Source of the DNA: Actinomycetes bacterium
Lineage (GTDB): Bacteria > Actinomycetota > Actinomycetes > Mycobacteriales > Mycobacteriaceae
Reading direction: 5' to 3'
Length of the DNA stretch: 64,000 nucleotides
NCBI GenBank assembly: GCA_023418505.1
Contig: JAEZZR010000011.1
Coordinates: 186,001 to 250,000 of the forward strand
Positions 43,509 through 52,370 of the stretch are shown here, in pieces; position 1 is the stretch's first letter; every line of letters begins with the position of its first letter. Below the pieces are notes generated by a model that made no database searches, had not been told where the DNA came from, and saw only the letters and a program-made list of their open reading frames with translations. Both the position numbers and the translations under genes were made by a program.

Positions 43509-44867
43509 ATGGGAGCACATAGTTATGAACAGCACTTAGATTTTCCCCGGTCTGACGTTTTCCACTGGTTTAGCCGTCCCGGCGCGGTAACCCGGTTGAC
43601 CCCGGGGTTAATGCCGATGACCGTGGTTTCCGAGGCCGAGAACTTGCGCGACGGGGAAACCACGTTTGCAGTGCCACCAAAGCTAACTTGGGTGGCGCGC
43701 CATGATCCCGAGCAATACCGCGAGGGATTTCAATTTCACGATGCGGCAGTGAGCCAGCCGTTTCAGGGGATGACCGGCTGGGAGCATACGCATAAGTTTG
43801 CAGATGCTGCTGATGGCTCGGTTGTCATTGATGAAGTATCTACCCGGGCGGTACCTGGTGCCGTCTTAGATCGCATCTTTGCATACCGGCACACCAAGCT
43901 AGCGGGGGATTTGGAAGCCCGGCAGCGGTTGGTTTCTTATCTTGATCGCGATGAGCTGCCTGAATTAACTATTGCAGTTACCGGCGCTACTGGCACTGTA
44001 GGTACTGCGCTGCGGGCATTGTTGACTACTAGTGGTCACCGGGTGATTACGTTGCAGCGCTCGGAAAGTGCTGTTTCGGGTGCGGATGAGCGCTACTGGG
44101 ACACCTCGAATCCAGCGAGCGATCTGCTGGAGGGGGTCGATGTTTTAATTAACTTGGCTGGCGCTCCGATTGCTGGTCGCTTTACTGACGAGCACATTGC
44201 GAAAGTGCGTAATTCTCGTGTGGAGCCATCGAAAAAACTGGCGGAAGTTGCTGTGCAGTGTGGTGTGAAGACGATTGTTTCTGCTTCTGCTGTGGGCTAC
44301 TACGGCGCCGACCGTGGCCAGGAGATCCTCGGTGAAACCGCAGACTCTGGCTCCGGGCCATTAGCTGAAATCTGCCGCGACTGGGAAGCTGCCTGGCAGC
44401 CAGCCCGCGATGCAGGTATCCGCGTGGTGACCATCCGCACCGGCCTCGTGCAATCCGGCAGCGGTGGACTATTGCCACTACTAGCTGGCATTACCTTTAC
44501 CGGCCTTGGCGGCAAACTAGGCGATGGCAACCAATGGTTCCCCTGGATCGCCCTGGATGATTTGCTGGACGTCTACCACCGCGCTGCCGTTGATGAAGCC
44601 TTCGAAGGACCGATCAACGCCGTTGCACCGGGCGGCATGACCAACGCCGAATACACCAAGGTGCTAGCTACAGTGCTGCGCCGTCCCGCCGTAATTCCAG
44701 TGCCGAAGCTAGGACCAAAACTACTGCTGGGCAGCACGGGTGCCGAGGAGTTGGCTTTGGCCAACCAACGCGCGATGCCCACTGCGCTAACGGAACTCGG
44801 CCACACCTTCCGCTTCCCCGATCTAGCTGAGGCACTCGCACACGAATTACTGCGAGATTCCGAGTGA
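43509..44867 (+). CDS. TIGR01777 family NAD(P)-binding epimerase with N-terminal SRPBCC domain
   Basis: A 452-residue protein. Residues 1 to about 150 look like a START/SRPBCC ligand-binding domain (HLDFPRSDVFHWFSRPGAVTRLTPG). From about 155 an SDR-type Rossmann domain begins with IAVTGATGTVGTALRALL, continues with INLAGAPI and VSASAVGYYG, and ends in a DUF1731 tail (GHTFRFPDLAEALAHEL). TIGR01777 proteins (SulA-like) have no established substrate. The stop overlaps the photolyase start by 4 bp. Confidence 0.85.
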   Translation: MGAHSYEQHLDFPRSDVFHWFSRPGAVTRLTPGLMPMTVVSEAENLRDGETTFAVPPKLTWVARHDPEQYREGFQFHDAAVSQPFQGMTGWEHTHKFADAADGSVVIDEVSTRAVPGAVLDRIFAYRHTKLAGDLEARQRLVSYLDRDELPELTIAVTGATGTVGTALRALLTTSGHRVITLQRSESAVSGADERYWDTSNPASDLLEGVDVLINLAGAPIAGRFTDEHIAKVRNSRVEPSKKLAEVAVQCGVKTIVSASAVGYYGADRGQEILGETADSGSGPLAEICRDWEAAWQPARDAGIRVVTIRTGLVQSGSGGLLPLLAGITFTGLGGKLGDGNQWFPWIALDDLLDVYHRAAVDEAFEGPINAVAPGGMTNAEYTKVLATVLRRPAVIPVPKLGPKLLLGSTGAEELALANQRAMPTALTELGHTFRFPDLAEALAHELLRDSE

Positions 44868-46252
44868 GCCGCGCCCTCATTCTGCTTACTGGCGCGCTGC
44901 GTGTGAATGACAACGCAGCTATTGCCCGAGGGTGCGAATTGCTTGACGACGGCGCGGTAACCGAACTGCTATTCGCCCACGTGCGCGACACCTGCAACTG
45001 GTCGAATTTGCGGAAATACGCACTGCAAAGCGCGCTGGGCGAATTGGGGTCGCGATTGCATGTGACGGTGCCACATTTTGAAGGCAGCTTGCCAGAAGTG
45101 GTGCCGGACTTAGTGCGCCAGCTTGGGATTACGCGGGTGATTGGGCAAGCGAGTTTCGTCGTTAGCGAATATCAACAGCAACAACAGCTGGCCGCCATGG
45201 TGCCATGTGAATTTGTCGATTCGGCTTATGCGGTCGCACCGGGGATGGTGCGCACTCAGCAGGATAAGCCTTATGCGGTTTTCACGCCGTTTTCGAAGAA
45301 GTGGCGACAGTGTTTGGGTGCTGACGTCGCTGCGGTGGAATCCGGATCGGCTTTGGAGGAAGCGCTAGCCTCTGGTGCGGTGGTTGCTGTGCCGGACGAA
45401 GTGGGTGGCGGTGGTTTAGAGTTTGATGCTGCTGTATTGCCGGAGCTGGCGCGGGAAAATGCGGCAGCGATTAGGGAAAGTTCGGGGTTAGAGCGTTGGG
45501 AGGAATTCCTTGCTGGGGAGTTAGCCTCTTACGTCGAGAGCCAGCAACGCCCAGATCTGGGTGGGACGTCGGGGCTTTCGGCGCACCTGGCACTGGGCAC
45601 GATCCATCCACGCACGTTGATTGCGGATTTATTGCCGCGGCTAGGTGCGAGTGCAAGCGCGGATAAGTTTTTAAGTGAGCTGGCTTGGCGCGAGTTTTAT
45701 GCGGATAAATTGTGGCATCGTCCGGAAACGGCACATGAGGATGCCAATGAGAAATTTGCGGGCTACCGGTGGCATACCTCGGAGGAAGAAAAAGCCGCGT
45801 GGCGGGCTGGCTTGACCGGCTATCCCATTGTGGATGCGGGAATGCGTGAGCTGGCTGCCACAGGGTACATGCACAATCGGGTGCGGATGATTGTGGCGAG
45901 TTTCCTAGTCAAAGATCTGCATCTGCGGTGGCAAGAAGGCGCGGCAGTGTTTTGGGAGCTGCTGCTAGATGCCGATGAGGCCTCGAACCAACTGAATTGG
46001 CAGTGGTGCGCGGGTACCGGATTCGATGCCGCACCGTTTTTCCGGATCTTTAATCCCACCAGGCAGGGCGAGAAATTCGATCCACATGGCAGATATGTGC
46101 GCCGTTGGATCCCCGAATTGGCGCACTACACCGGCAAGGTGCACCAGCTTCCCGAGCATCCAGAGCTGAGACCCGAAGGCTATCCCGCGCCGTTGGTCGA
46201 CCATGCCGAAGAACGCGACGAAGCATTACGACGTTGGAAAGAGATCAAATGA
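44864..46252 (+). CDS. phr: Class I deoxyribodipyrimidine photolyase
   Basis: A 462-residue photolyase that repairs UV pyrimidine dimers using light and FADH-. The N-terminal Rossmann antenna domain starts at residue 4; the FAD domain shows FLSELAWREFYAD, GYPIVDAGMRELAATGYMHNRVRM and WQWCAGTGFDAAPFFRIFNP, the standard lesion- and FAD-binding segments. GTG 44864 overlaps the epimerase stop by 4 bp, and its stop overlaps the MMPL start (ATGA), so three unrelated-looking genes are translationally coupled. Confidence 0.92.
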   Translation: MSRALILLTGALRVNDNAAIARGCELLDDGAVTELLFAHVRDTCNWSNLRKYALQSALGELGSRLHVTVPHFEGSLPEVVPDLVRQLGITRVIGQASFVVSEYQQQQQLAAMVPCEFVDSAYAVAPGMVRTQQDKPYAVFTPFSKKWRQCLGADVAAVESGSALEEALASGAVVAVPDEVGGGGLEFDAAVLPELARENAAAIRESSGLERWEEFLAGELASYVESQQRPDLGGTSGLSAHLALGTIHPRTLIADLLPRLGASASADKFLSELAWREFYADKLWHRPETAHEDANEKFAGYRWHTSEEEKAAWRAGLTGYPIVDAGMRELAATGYMHNRVRMIVASFLVKDLHLRWQEGAAVFWELLLDADEASNQLNWQWCAGTGFDAAPFFRIFNPTRQGEKFDPHGRYVRRWIPELAHYTGKVHQLPEHPELRPEGYPAPLVDHAEERDEALRRWKEIK

Positions 46253-48369
46253 TTACCAAACACACCACCAGCCGCGGGTGGGCTGGATGCGTCCTTGTGT
46301 TGATGTTGGCTCTCGTGGCAAGCGCGAGTGGGTGGTCGGCGCAGATTGACTCTGGATCGTCGGCACCAGTTACTCTGCCACCGGATTCTCAATCGGCGCA
46401 GGTACAGCAGCTAAGCGAGGAGTTTGCGGGAGGTTCGGAAACTCCGGCAATTGTGGTGTTTACCCGGGATGACGGAGCGCCGCTAAGTGAAGCTGATTTA
46501 GCGGCGGCCTCTGGTGCAGTGGAGGCGATTGAGCAGACGGAGTTTCCTGAAGCTGCAGTAGATCAGTTGGCGGCCGCGGGGGTTGGTGGAGCTGGTGTTG
46601 GTGGTTATGGCGAGGTTCCGGAACTTGCCACTCCGTTGCTTCCGGTGGCCGATGAATTAGCACAAGCCGTACTGACCATTCCGAGTGCGATCAATGGCAG
46701 TGGGCTCGCTGAAACCGTGAAAGAGCTGCGGGCAGCTGGCAACGATTATTTGCGTGAAGCTGCAGGTGCTGAAGGGTTGGATCTGTATGTGACTGGCCCT
46801 GCAGGCTTTGCTGCGGATACGGCCTCAGCCTTTGATGGCGCAAATTTTGCGCTGCTGGGAATCTCTGCGCTGATTGTGGCAGTACTGCTGATCATTACGT
46901 ACCGTTCGCCGATCTTGTTTCTGGTGCCTTTACTAAGCGTGGCACTAGCCGATCGGCTCGCGGCAGGACTAGTAGATATCATCGCCAACTTCACCGCCTT
47001 AGAGTTCGATGAATCCACCGGCGGCATCATGTCTGTACTGGTGTTCGGTGCTGGCACCAACTACGCGCTGCTGTTGATCTCTCGGTATCGGGAAGAACTG
47101 CGTCGCGAAGACAATCATCGCACGGCCCTAGGCAGGGCGCTAACGGCTGCAACGCCAGCAATCCTATCGTCGAACCTCACCGTAGTGCTGGCGTTGCTGG
47201 CGTTAGCGCTGGCCACAGTGCCGTCCTATGTGGGACTGGGGATCTCGCTGGCAATTGGCCTGCTGATCGCGCTGGCATCGGGCTTGTTTGTCCTGCCCGC
47301 TGCGCTAGCGCTGTGTGGGCGCGGGCTGTTTTGGCCGAAGATTCCGCAGGTGGAAGATACAGACGATCGCGCCCTGCAATCGCGTTGGTACCGGGTGGCT
47401 ACTTGGGTGTCGCAGCGCCCGAAAGTCACGCTTTCTGCCATGGTGGCAGTGCTCTTAGCGCTGGGTATGGGGATCACAACAGCCTCGATTGGTCTTACTA
47501 CTACGGAACAATTCCGCACCGAATCCGAAGCCGTCGCTGGGTTGGATCAAATCGCTGAGTATTCGCTACCCGGGGCAGCAGCACCTGTGACTGTGATTGC
47601 ACCGGCAACAGCCACCGAAGCGGTAAACAAGACCATTGAAAAGCAACCAGAATTCGTCACCCAGGGCGAACCAGAAGCATCGAATAATCAACAACTGATG
47701 CGCTGGACGCTCATCGACGACGCATTGCCTGCCACCGAAGAAAGCTTCGACCATATCCGCCAGCTACGGCACTTTTTGGCAGAGGTCTCCCCTGATGCCA
47801 TCGTGGGTGGTCAAACCGCGGAAACCCTGGACAATCGTGAAGCCACCATCCGCGATACCAAGGTGGTTATCCCAGCTATCTTGGCCATCGTTTTCGTACT
47901 GCTAGTGATTATCCTGCGGGCACTCGTGGCGCCGGTGTTACTACTGCTGTCCACTACGTTGTCGGCGTTTGCTGCCTTGGGGACGGGAGCCGTCGTCAGC
48001 CAATATATTTTCCAATTCCCAGCTCTCGATGTGTCGGTGCCCCTGTATTCGATGATTTTCCTCATTGCGCTGGGCATCGATTACACGGTGTTCCTGGTGC
48101 TGCGGGCGCGGGAGGAAGCCGCGACATATGGCACCTTTGAAGGCATGAATCGTGCCGTAGGGCTTACCGGCGGTGTGATTACTTCTGCCGGGGTGGTGCT
48201 GGCTGCGGTGTTCGCGGTGCTCGGTGTGCTGCCGCTGATTACCCTGGGGCAAGTGGGCATCGTGGTGGGCTTAGGTATTGTGCTGGATACCTTCCTGGTG
48301 CGCACGTTGGTGGTGCCGGCGCTGTTTGCGATCTTCGGCGACCGGATGTGGTTGCCCGGCCGGCGCTAA
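46249..48369 (+). CDS. MMPL/RND-family membrane transporter
   Basis: A 706-residue RND-superfamily transporter of the MMPL/YdfJ type. It has the duplicated layout: one N-terminal helix, a first extracytoplasmic loop (about 35-190), five helices, a central linker, another helix (about 395-415), a second loop, and five more helices. In each half, conserved charged residues lie in FGAGTNYALLLISRYREE and LGIDYTVFLVLRAREE, the proton-relay helices. ATG 46249 overlaps the photolyase stop. Corynebacterial relatives export lipids or peptides; substrate is unknown. The end overlaps the GNAT gene by 4 bp. Confidence 0.88.
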   Translation: MITKHTTSRGWAGCVLVLMLALVASASGWSAQIDSGSSAPVTLPPDSQSAQVQQLSEEFAGGSETPAIVVFTRDDGAPLSEADLAAASGAVEAIEQTEFPEAAVDQLAAAGVGGAGVGGYGEVPELATPLLPVADELAQAVLTIPSAINGSGLAETVKELRAAGNDYLREAAGAEGLDLYVTGPAGFAADTASAFDGANFALLGISALIVAVLLIITYRSPILFLVPLLSVALADRLAAGLVDIIANFTALEFDESTGGIMSVLVFGAGTNYALLLISRYREELRREDNHRTALGRALTAATPAILSSNLTVVLALLALALATVPSYVGLGISLAIGLLIALASGLFVLPAALALCGRGLFWPKIPQVEDTDDRALQSRWYRVATWVSQRPKVTLSAMVAVLLALGMGITTASIGLTTTEQFRTESEAVAGLDQIAEYSLPGAAAPVTVIAPATATEAVNKTIEKQPEFVTQGEPEASNNQQLMRWTLIDDALPATEESFDHIRQLRHFLAEVSPDAIVGGQTAETLDNREATIRDTKVVIPAILAIVFVLLVIILRALVAPVLLLLSTTLSAFAALGTGAVVSQYIFQFPALDVSVPLYSMIFLIALGIDYTVFLVLRAREEAATYGTFEGMNRAVGLTGGVITSAGVVLAAVFAVLGVLPLITLGQVGIVVGLGIVLDTFLVRTLVVPALFAIFGDRMWLPGRR

Positions 48370-48998
48370 GCCCCCACCTGATCCGCCGCGCGATCCAGCT
48401 TCTTCAATACTGGGCGGTTGGGATCACCCTCAGCTTCGGCGGCTTCCTGAGCCCGCTTCGTGGCGCGCTCCTCCGGCTTTTCCAGCAGCTTTTCCAAAAT
48501 GATCACATCGCGCCACTGCCCTGCCATCGGGCCATACGTCATTTTCGCCATGTGGTGGTAGGTACCCACCTCGCGGAAACCGAGCTTGCGGTGCAGATTC
48601 AACGAGCCCACGTTTTCCGGGAACACCCACGAGTGGATGGACCAGCAGTTTAGCTCGGTGGCGTCGTCGATCAGCTTTTCTAGCAGCGCTCCGGCGATCC
48701 CCATCCCCTGGCCATCCGGGTGCACATAAATCGAATCCTCGATCACACCAGAGAAAATATCGCGTTTCGAAACCGGCGCCGCTGATGCCCAGGCGAGCAC
48801 TTTGTCTGGATCTTCGTCGCTGATCGCCACATAGCAGAGCTCTAACCGCTTGAGCTGGCGGAATATCTCCCACTCCGGAGCTTCGTGTTCCCACGACGCG
48901 TGCCCGGTATCCAAGCCAATCTCGTAAATATCCTTGACCTGGGGGTAGTCGGATTCTTGCAACTGTCGGATCGTAAAACCGCGCTTGCTATCGGTCAT
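48366..48998 (-). CDS. GNAT N-acetyltransferase, phosphinothricin-acetyltransferase-like
   Basis: A 210-residue GNAT protein. The acetyl-CoA-binding motif A reads IYVHPDGQGMGIAGALLEKLI (about 90-110), and SWVFPENVGSLNLHRKLGFREVGTYHHMAKM is typical of the phosphinothricin/methionine-sulfone acetyltransferase (Pat/MddA) group. A charged C-terminal extension of about 35 residues after the domain is unusual. Likely acetylates an amino-acid analogue; the substrate is inferred from the group. Confidence 0.83.
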   Translation of the reverse strand: MTDSKRGFTIRQLQESDYPQVKDIYEIGLDTGHASWEHEAPEWEIFRQLKRLELCYVAISDEDPDKVLAWASAAPVSKRDIFSGVIEDSIYVHPDGQGMGIAGALLEKLIDDATELNCWSIHSWVFPENVGSLNLHRKLGFREVGTYHHMAKMTYGPMAGQWRDVIILEKLLEKPEERATKRAQEAAEAEGDPNRPVLKKLDRAADQVGA

Positions 48999-49020
48999 GC
49001 GCTCTATCGTAGGCTACAGA

Positions 49021-49731
49021 TCAACGGCCACGGTAGCGCTTCGCCGAATTCCTCGATTTCTGGCGGGCAGCTTCCCTGCGCCGTTGTTTCGCCAGTGTTT
49101 TTTCGCGTGCCGTGCGCTTCGGGGGGTGCTGCGATTTTTCTTCAGCTCCGGCGCGCATTGATCCCTGGCGCCTGCCCTTGACTACGCCCACAAATTCCTG
49201 TTTCTGCGCATCATCTTCGGCTTTGCGCCAGACTAACCAGATTGAGCTTGGCGACGGGCGATCCACCTTACGCACGATCACAGCTTTTTTCGCCAGTGCC
49301 CGCAACAGTGGAAACGGCGCTTGCACGATGCCGGCACCGGTTGCTGCCACGGGCAGCATCTCGGCGACGGCTTCGGCGTCGATGCTGTCTAGCAGGACGG
49401 TTTCGTCTTGCAGTTCGGCTGCTTCCACCGCTGCAGCTTCAGCCACCAAGCTGATTACGTGTTCAGCTTCTGCGGCCACGCCAGCTGCTTCGTCGTAAAG
49501 CTGCACTTGATGCAACCGCGGCTGCAATTGCTGCGGCTGAGTTCCGGCAGCCAGACGCACGATGGCCATATCGGCGGGTGTGTCCGCGGCGTCGTCGGCA
49601 GCGAAAAGCGCTAAAGGATCGTGGGAGGCAATGGGCGTAATCTGGCCGAACCCGCGCTCGGTAAATCGGCGGAACCACTTCTGAGGGCTGGCGCCAGTGA
49701 CGAAGGCGATACGCAGTGGCTCGGCAGTCAT
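49021..49731 (-). CDS. LysR substrate-binding-like domain protein without HTH
   Basis: A 236-residue protein. The first about 195 residues resemble the effector-binding half of LysR regulators (LRIAFVTGASPQKWFRRFTER and GIVQAPFPLLRALAKKAVIVR), while no winged helix is present. The last about 35 residues are very basic (KRTAREKTLAKQRRREAARQK), suggesting nucleic-acid contact. It is divergent from a DUF5997 gene across 32 bp, a pairing I recall in other corynebacteria. Function unknown. Confidence 0.7.
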   Translation of the reverse strand: MTAEPLRIAFVTGASPQKWFRRFTERGFGQITPIASHDPLALFAADDAADTPADMAIVRLAAGTQPQQLQPRLHQVQLYDEAAGVAAEAEHVISLVAEAAAVEAAELQDETVLLDSIDAEAVAEMLPVAATGAGIVQAPFPLLRALAKKAVIVRKVDRPSPSSIWLVWRKAEDDAQKQEFVGVVKGRRQGSMRAGAEEKSQHPPKRTAREKTLAKQRRREAARQKSRNSAKRYRGR

Positions 49732-49763
49732 GGGATCCAGGCTAGCGGGTAACCTGGCTAACT

Positions 49764-50105
49764 ATGAAACCAATTACAGCAGCGAAGAAGTTGGGTATCT
49801 ACCTGCCGGCCACCCCGGAGGAATTTCAGAACGCCCAGTTAAGCCACGACGAATTCAACGAGTTGCAGGCTAATCCGCCGGAGTGGCTCGCGGAGTTGCG
49901 GCGTACCGGACCACATCCGCGCCCAGAGGTAGCGCGACGGTTAGGCATTACCATCACGGCGTTGAAGAAAAACGATATGGATAAGCCTCTGACCACCGCT
50001 GATATTAAGGCGTTGCTGGCCGATCAGCCACAGTGGTTAACAGATGCGCGGGCATCGTTGGCTGCCCAGCGTGCGGAGGCGCAGGAAGGAAACGACGATG
50101 AGTAA
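49764..50105 (+). CDS. DUF5997 family protein
   Basis: A 113-residue soluble protein beginning MKPITAAKKLGIYLPATPEEF, with PEWLAELRRTGPHPRPEVARRLGITITALKK in the middle, the conserved core of DUF5997; the latter stretch could form a helix-turn-helix-like pair. Function unknown. It overlaps the next hydrolase gene by 8 bp, so both are co-translated, and it faces the LysR-like gene. Confidence 0.82.
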   Translation: MKPITAAKKLGIYLPATPEEFQNAQLSHDEFNELQANPPEWLAELRRTGPHPRPEVARRLGITITALKKNDMDKPLTTADIKALLADQPQWLTDARASLAAQRAEAQEGNDDE

Positions 50106-50835
50106 TTCGAGTGTACCGGTAGTCTTTTTAGGTTCGCTGGGTGCGACGGCGCAGATGTGGCAGCCTCAGCTGGATAGTCTGGGCGCGGAGTTTCAGTGCA
50201 TTGCGCTGGATCTGCTCGGCCATGGTTCGCAGCCTGCGCCGGAGGGCGATTATTCCATTGAGCAGTTAGCTAACGACGTGTTGGCCCGCCTTGATGACCA
50301 GGGTGTTTCGGCTTTCCATTTGGTGGGACTGTCTTTGGGCGGCGCCGTGGCACAAATGATTGCTTTGGAGCATCCGGAGCGGTTGGTGTCTTTGACCTTG
50401 GCCGCTACGGCCCCGAAGTTCGGCGAAGCGCAGGCGTGGTTGGATAAGGCTGAGCTCGTGCGCAACGAGGGCACTGGCGCTTTGGCCGAAACTGTGGTGG
50501 GCAATTGGTTTACTGATGCCTGCTTTGAGAAGCAGCCAGAATTGCCAGAGTCTTATGCCGAGGCAGTGCGGGCAACTAATGACACTGGCTATGCAGGCTG
50601 TTGCATGGCGTTGGCTGGTTTTGATTCCCGTGAACGGTTGGGCGAGATCCGGGTGCCGACCTTAGTGATCGCTGGCGAGCAGGATACTTCCACTGCCCTG
50701 GACGTAGTGCAGCAGTTGCACACCGGCATCAGCGGATCGACCATGGTGACCATTTCAGAGGCAAAACACCTGGTGAACGTGGAAAAGGCCGGCTATTTCA
50801 ACGCTGCGCTGCGGGAACATTTGCAGCGCAGTTAA
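50098..50835 (+). CDS. Alpha/beta hydrolase, 3-oxoadipate enol-lactonase-like
   Basis: A 245-residue single-domain alpha/beta hydrolase. The oxyanion segment FLGSLGATAQMW, the nucleophile elbow GLSLGGAVAQ (Ser about 81), Asp in IAGEQDTSTAL and His in SEAKHLVNVEK form the catalytic set. This arrangement resembles PcaD lactonases and related C-C or ester hydrolases. ATG 50098 has GGAAGGAAA upstream and overlaps the DUF5997 stop. It converges with the marR gene (4-bp overlap). Substrate not determinable. Confidence 0.82.
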   Translation: MSNSSVPVVFLGSLGATAQMWQPQLDSLGAEFQCIALDLLGHGSQPAPEGDYSIEQLANDVLARLDDQGVSAFHLVGLSLGGAVAQMIALEHPERLVSLTLAATAPKFGEAQAWLDKAELVRNEGTGALAETVVGNWFTDACFEKQPELPESYAEAVRATNDTGYAGCCMALAGFDSRERLGEIRVPTLVIAGEQDTSTALDVVQQLHTGISGSTMVTISEAKHLVNVEKAGYFNAALREHLQRS

Positions 50836-51218
50836 CCCAAAACGTCATCGTGTTGGGATAACAGTTCGTCAGTGACAGCGTTGACCCGATCGAGAAGCTC
50901 CTTGCCCTTCGTCGTAAGCGCAATATATGTAGCGCGCTTGTCGAGTTCGCAGGGCTGCCTGGAGATCACTCCGCACTTTTTGGATTCCAGGCGAGCAATC
51001 ATCCGAGAGGTGGCGCTGTTGCTGAGGTTCAGCTTGTCCGTTAAGTCGATCTGCTTAAGCTTCTTATCGGGTGCTTCGTCCAGGAAATACAACAAGTAGT
51101 ACTCGTTGAGCTCCAGGTGACTGCCTGGCACCTGCAGAATCGCATCCTGAAGCTCCTGAATAATCTGAATCCGCTTTTTATTCAGGACAAACCACTGCTG
51201 CAAATAATCGGTTGCCAT
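50832..51218 (-). CDS. MarR-family regulator
   Basis: A 128-residue winged-helix protein of the MarR family: NEYYLLYFLDEAPDKKLKQIDLTDKLNLSNSATSRMIARLESKKCGV is the DNA-binding core (about 38-85), followed by the wing DKRATYIALTTKGKELLDRV. It is the third gene of a leftward operon starting at 53460 (3-bp gap after the Old-Yellow-Enzyme gene). It probably autoregulates the operon through a dyad near 53530. One cysteine (in KKCGV) and one further Cys (QPCEL) could sense oxidants or electrophiles; this is inference. Confidence 0.85.
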   Translation of the reverse strand: MATDYLQQWFVLNKKRIQIIQELQDAILQVPGSHLELNEYYLLYFLDEAPDKKLKQIDLTDKLNLSNSATSRMIARLESKKCGVISRQPCELDKRATYIALTTKGKELLDRVNAVTDELLSQHDDVLG

Positions 51219-51221
51219 AAA

Positions 51222-52370
51222 TTACTTTCTTACAGACGGTAACCACTCTTGATCCCGCTTCGACATCGCCCACAGTCGATCGGGAATTCCATACTGATCT
51301 TCCCGATCCGGATCGAAATGCGTGCGCAGCGCGATCTGCGGATCGTTTTTCACCACGTTGACAAGATCAGGGTTGATCATAGCGGCTCGCCCAAACCCAT
51401 ACATATCAACCCAGCCGGTTTCGAAGGCGTCGGTGAGCGTGTCTTTGTCATTCAGCGAGCCGACGCCGATGATAGCTATATCGTCTCTGGTGACGTCCCG
51501 GATAACTTGGAGACGCGCCAGATTGTCCTCTGCGCCTTGCCCACGACGCGCATTCTGGTGGAAGTTCCACTGCGAGATGTGTAGGAACTGGAGGTCAGTT
51601 TCGTTGAGGCGCTTGATCAGCGCGACAGTGTGATCCATGGTGAGGCCTTCGTCGAAAGGCTCCTCTGGAGAGAGGCGATAACCAACAAGGAAATCTGGGC
51701 GTCCTTCGTTATCGCGCATCTCGGTGATAGCGCGGGTGATCTCCACGGACAGCAGGGTCTTGTCTTTGCCCCACTTATCAGTTCTGCGATTAGTATGTGG
51801 CGAGACAAATTGCTGCAACAGGTAGTTGTTGGCGCCGTGGATTTCTACACCATCGAAGCCAGCCTGGAGGGCGAGCCGAGCTGCACGGACGAAGGATTCG
51901 ATGATGGTGTGGATATCGGCTTCGGTCATCTCGCGGGCTCCGTTGAAGCCGCCAGTGGCACCCATCGGCTGATCTGGAGCCGTCAGCTTCGCTTCAGCTT
52001 GAATGCCACCGTGGTGGATCTGCAGAATCGCCTTACTGTTGTTGGCGTGGACGATCCGGGCGCGTTCTTCCAACGAAGGCAGATCCGCTTCGCTAAGCGC
52101 GAAGGGCTGGCCCAGGAAGGTCTTGCCCGAATGATGCACCAGCGTGGCACCTACAATGTGCAGCGCAGCACCCGGCGCGCGGTTGGCTAAGAAGGTGCGC
52201 TCTTGGTCGGATAGGCTACCGTCGTCGTTGGACGCCCACAGTGTCATTGGGGCAACGACGAAACGATTCGGCAAGGTGACGCCGTTATTCAGGCTTAAGG
52301 CTTCGAACATGCCCTGGCGCATGCGCTCGTAGCGTTGGGTATCGCGCTGAGTGGTTTCTTGGCTATCCAT
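51222..52370 (-). CDS. NADH:flavin oxidoreductase, Old Yellow Enzyme family
   Basis: A 382-residue FMN-binding TIM-barrel enzyme. FVVAPMTLWASNDDG opens the FMN site, LQIHHGGIQAEAK provides the Gln/His pair, and GFDGVEIHGANNYLLQQFVSPHTNRRTDKWG is the OYE signature with the catalytic-region residues. Such enzymes reduce activated alkenes, quinones or nitro groups. GGAGG stands 6 nt before the ATG, and the gene overlaps the LLM oxidase by 8 bp. Together with MarR this suggests an electrophile- or xenobiotic-responsive operon; substrate unknown. Confidence 0.88.
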   Translation of the reverse strand: MDSQETTQRDTQRYERMRQGMFEALSLNNGVTLPNRFVVAPMTLWASNDDGSLSDQERTFLANRAPGAALHIVGATLVHHSGKTFLGQPFALSEADLPSLEERARIVHANNSKAILQIHHGGIQAEAKLTAPDQPMGATGGFNGAREMTEADIHTIIESFVRAARLALQAGFDGVEIHGANNYLLQQFVSPHTNRRTDKWGKDKTLLSVEITRAITEMRDNEGRPDFLVGYRLSPEEPFDEGLTMDHTVALIKRLNETDLQFLHISQWNFHQNARRGQGAEDNLARLQVIRDVTRDDIAIIGVGSLNDKDTLTDAFETGWVDMYGFGRAAMINPDLVNVVKNDPQIALRTHFDPDREDQYGIPDRLWAMSKRDQEWLPSVRK

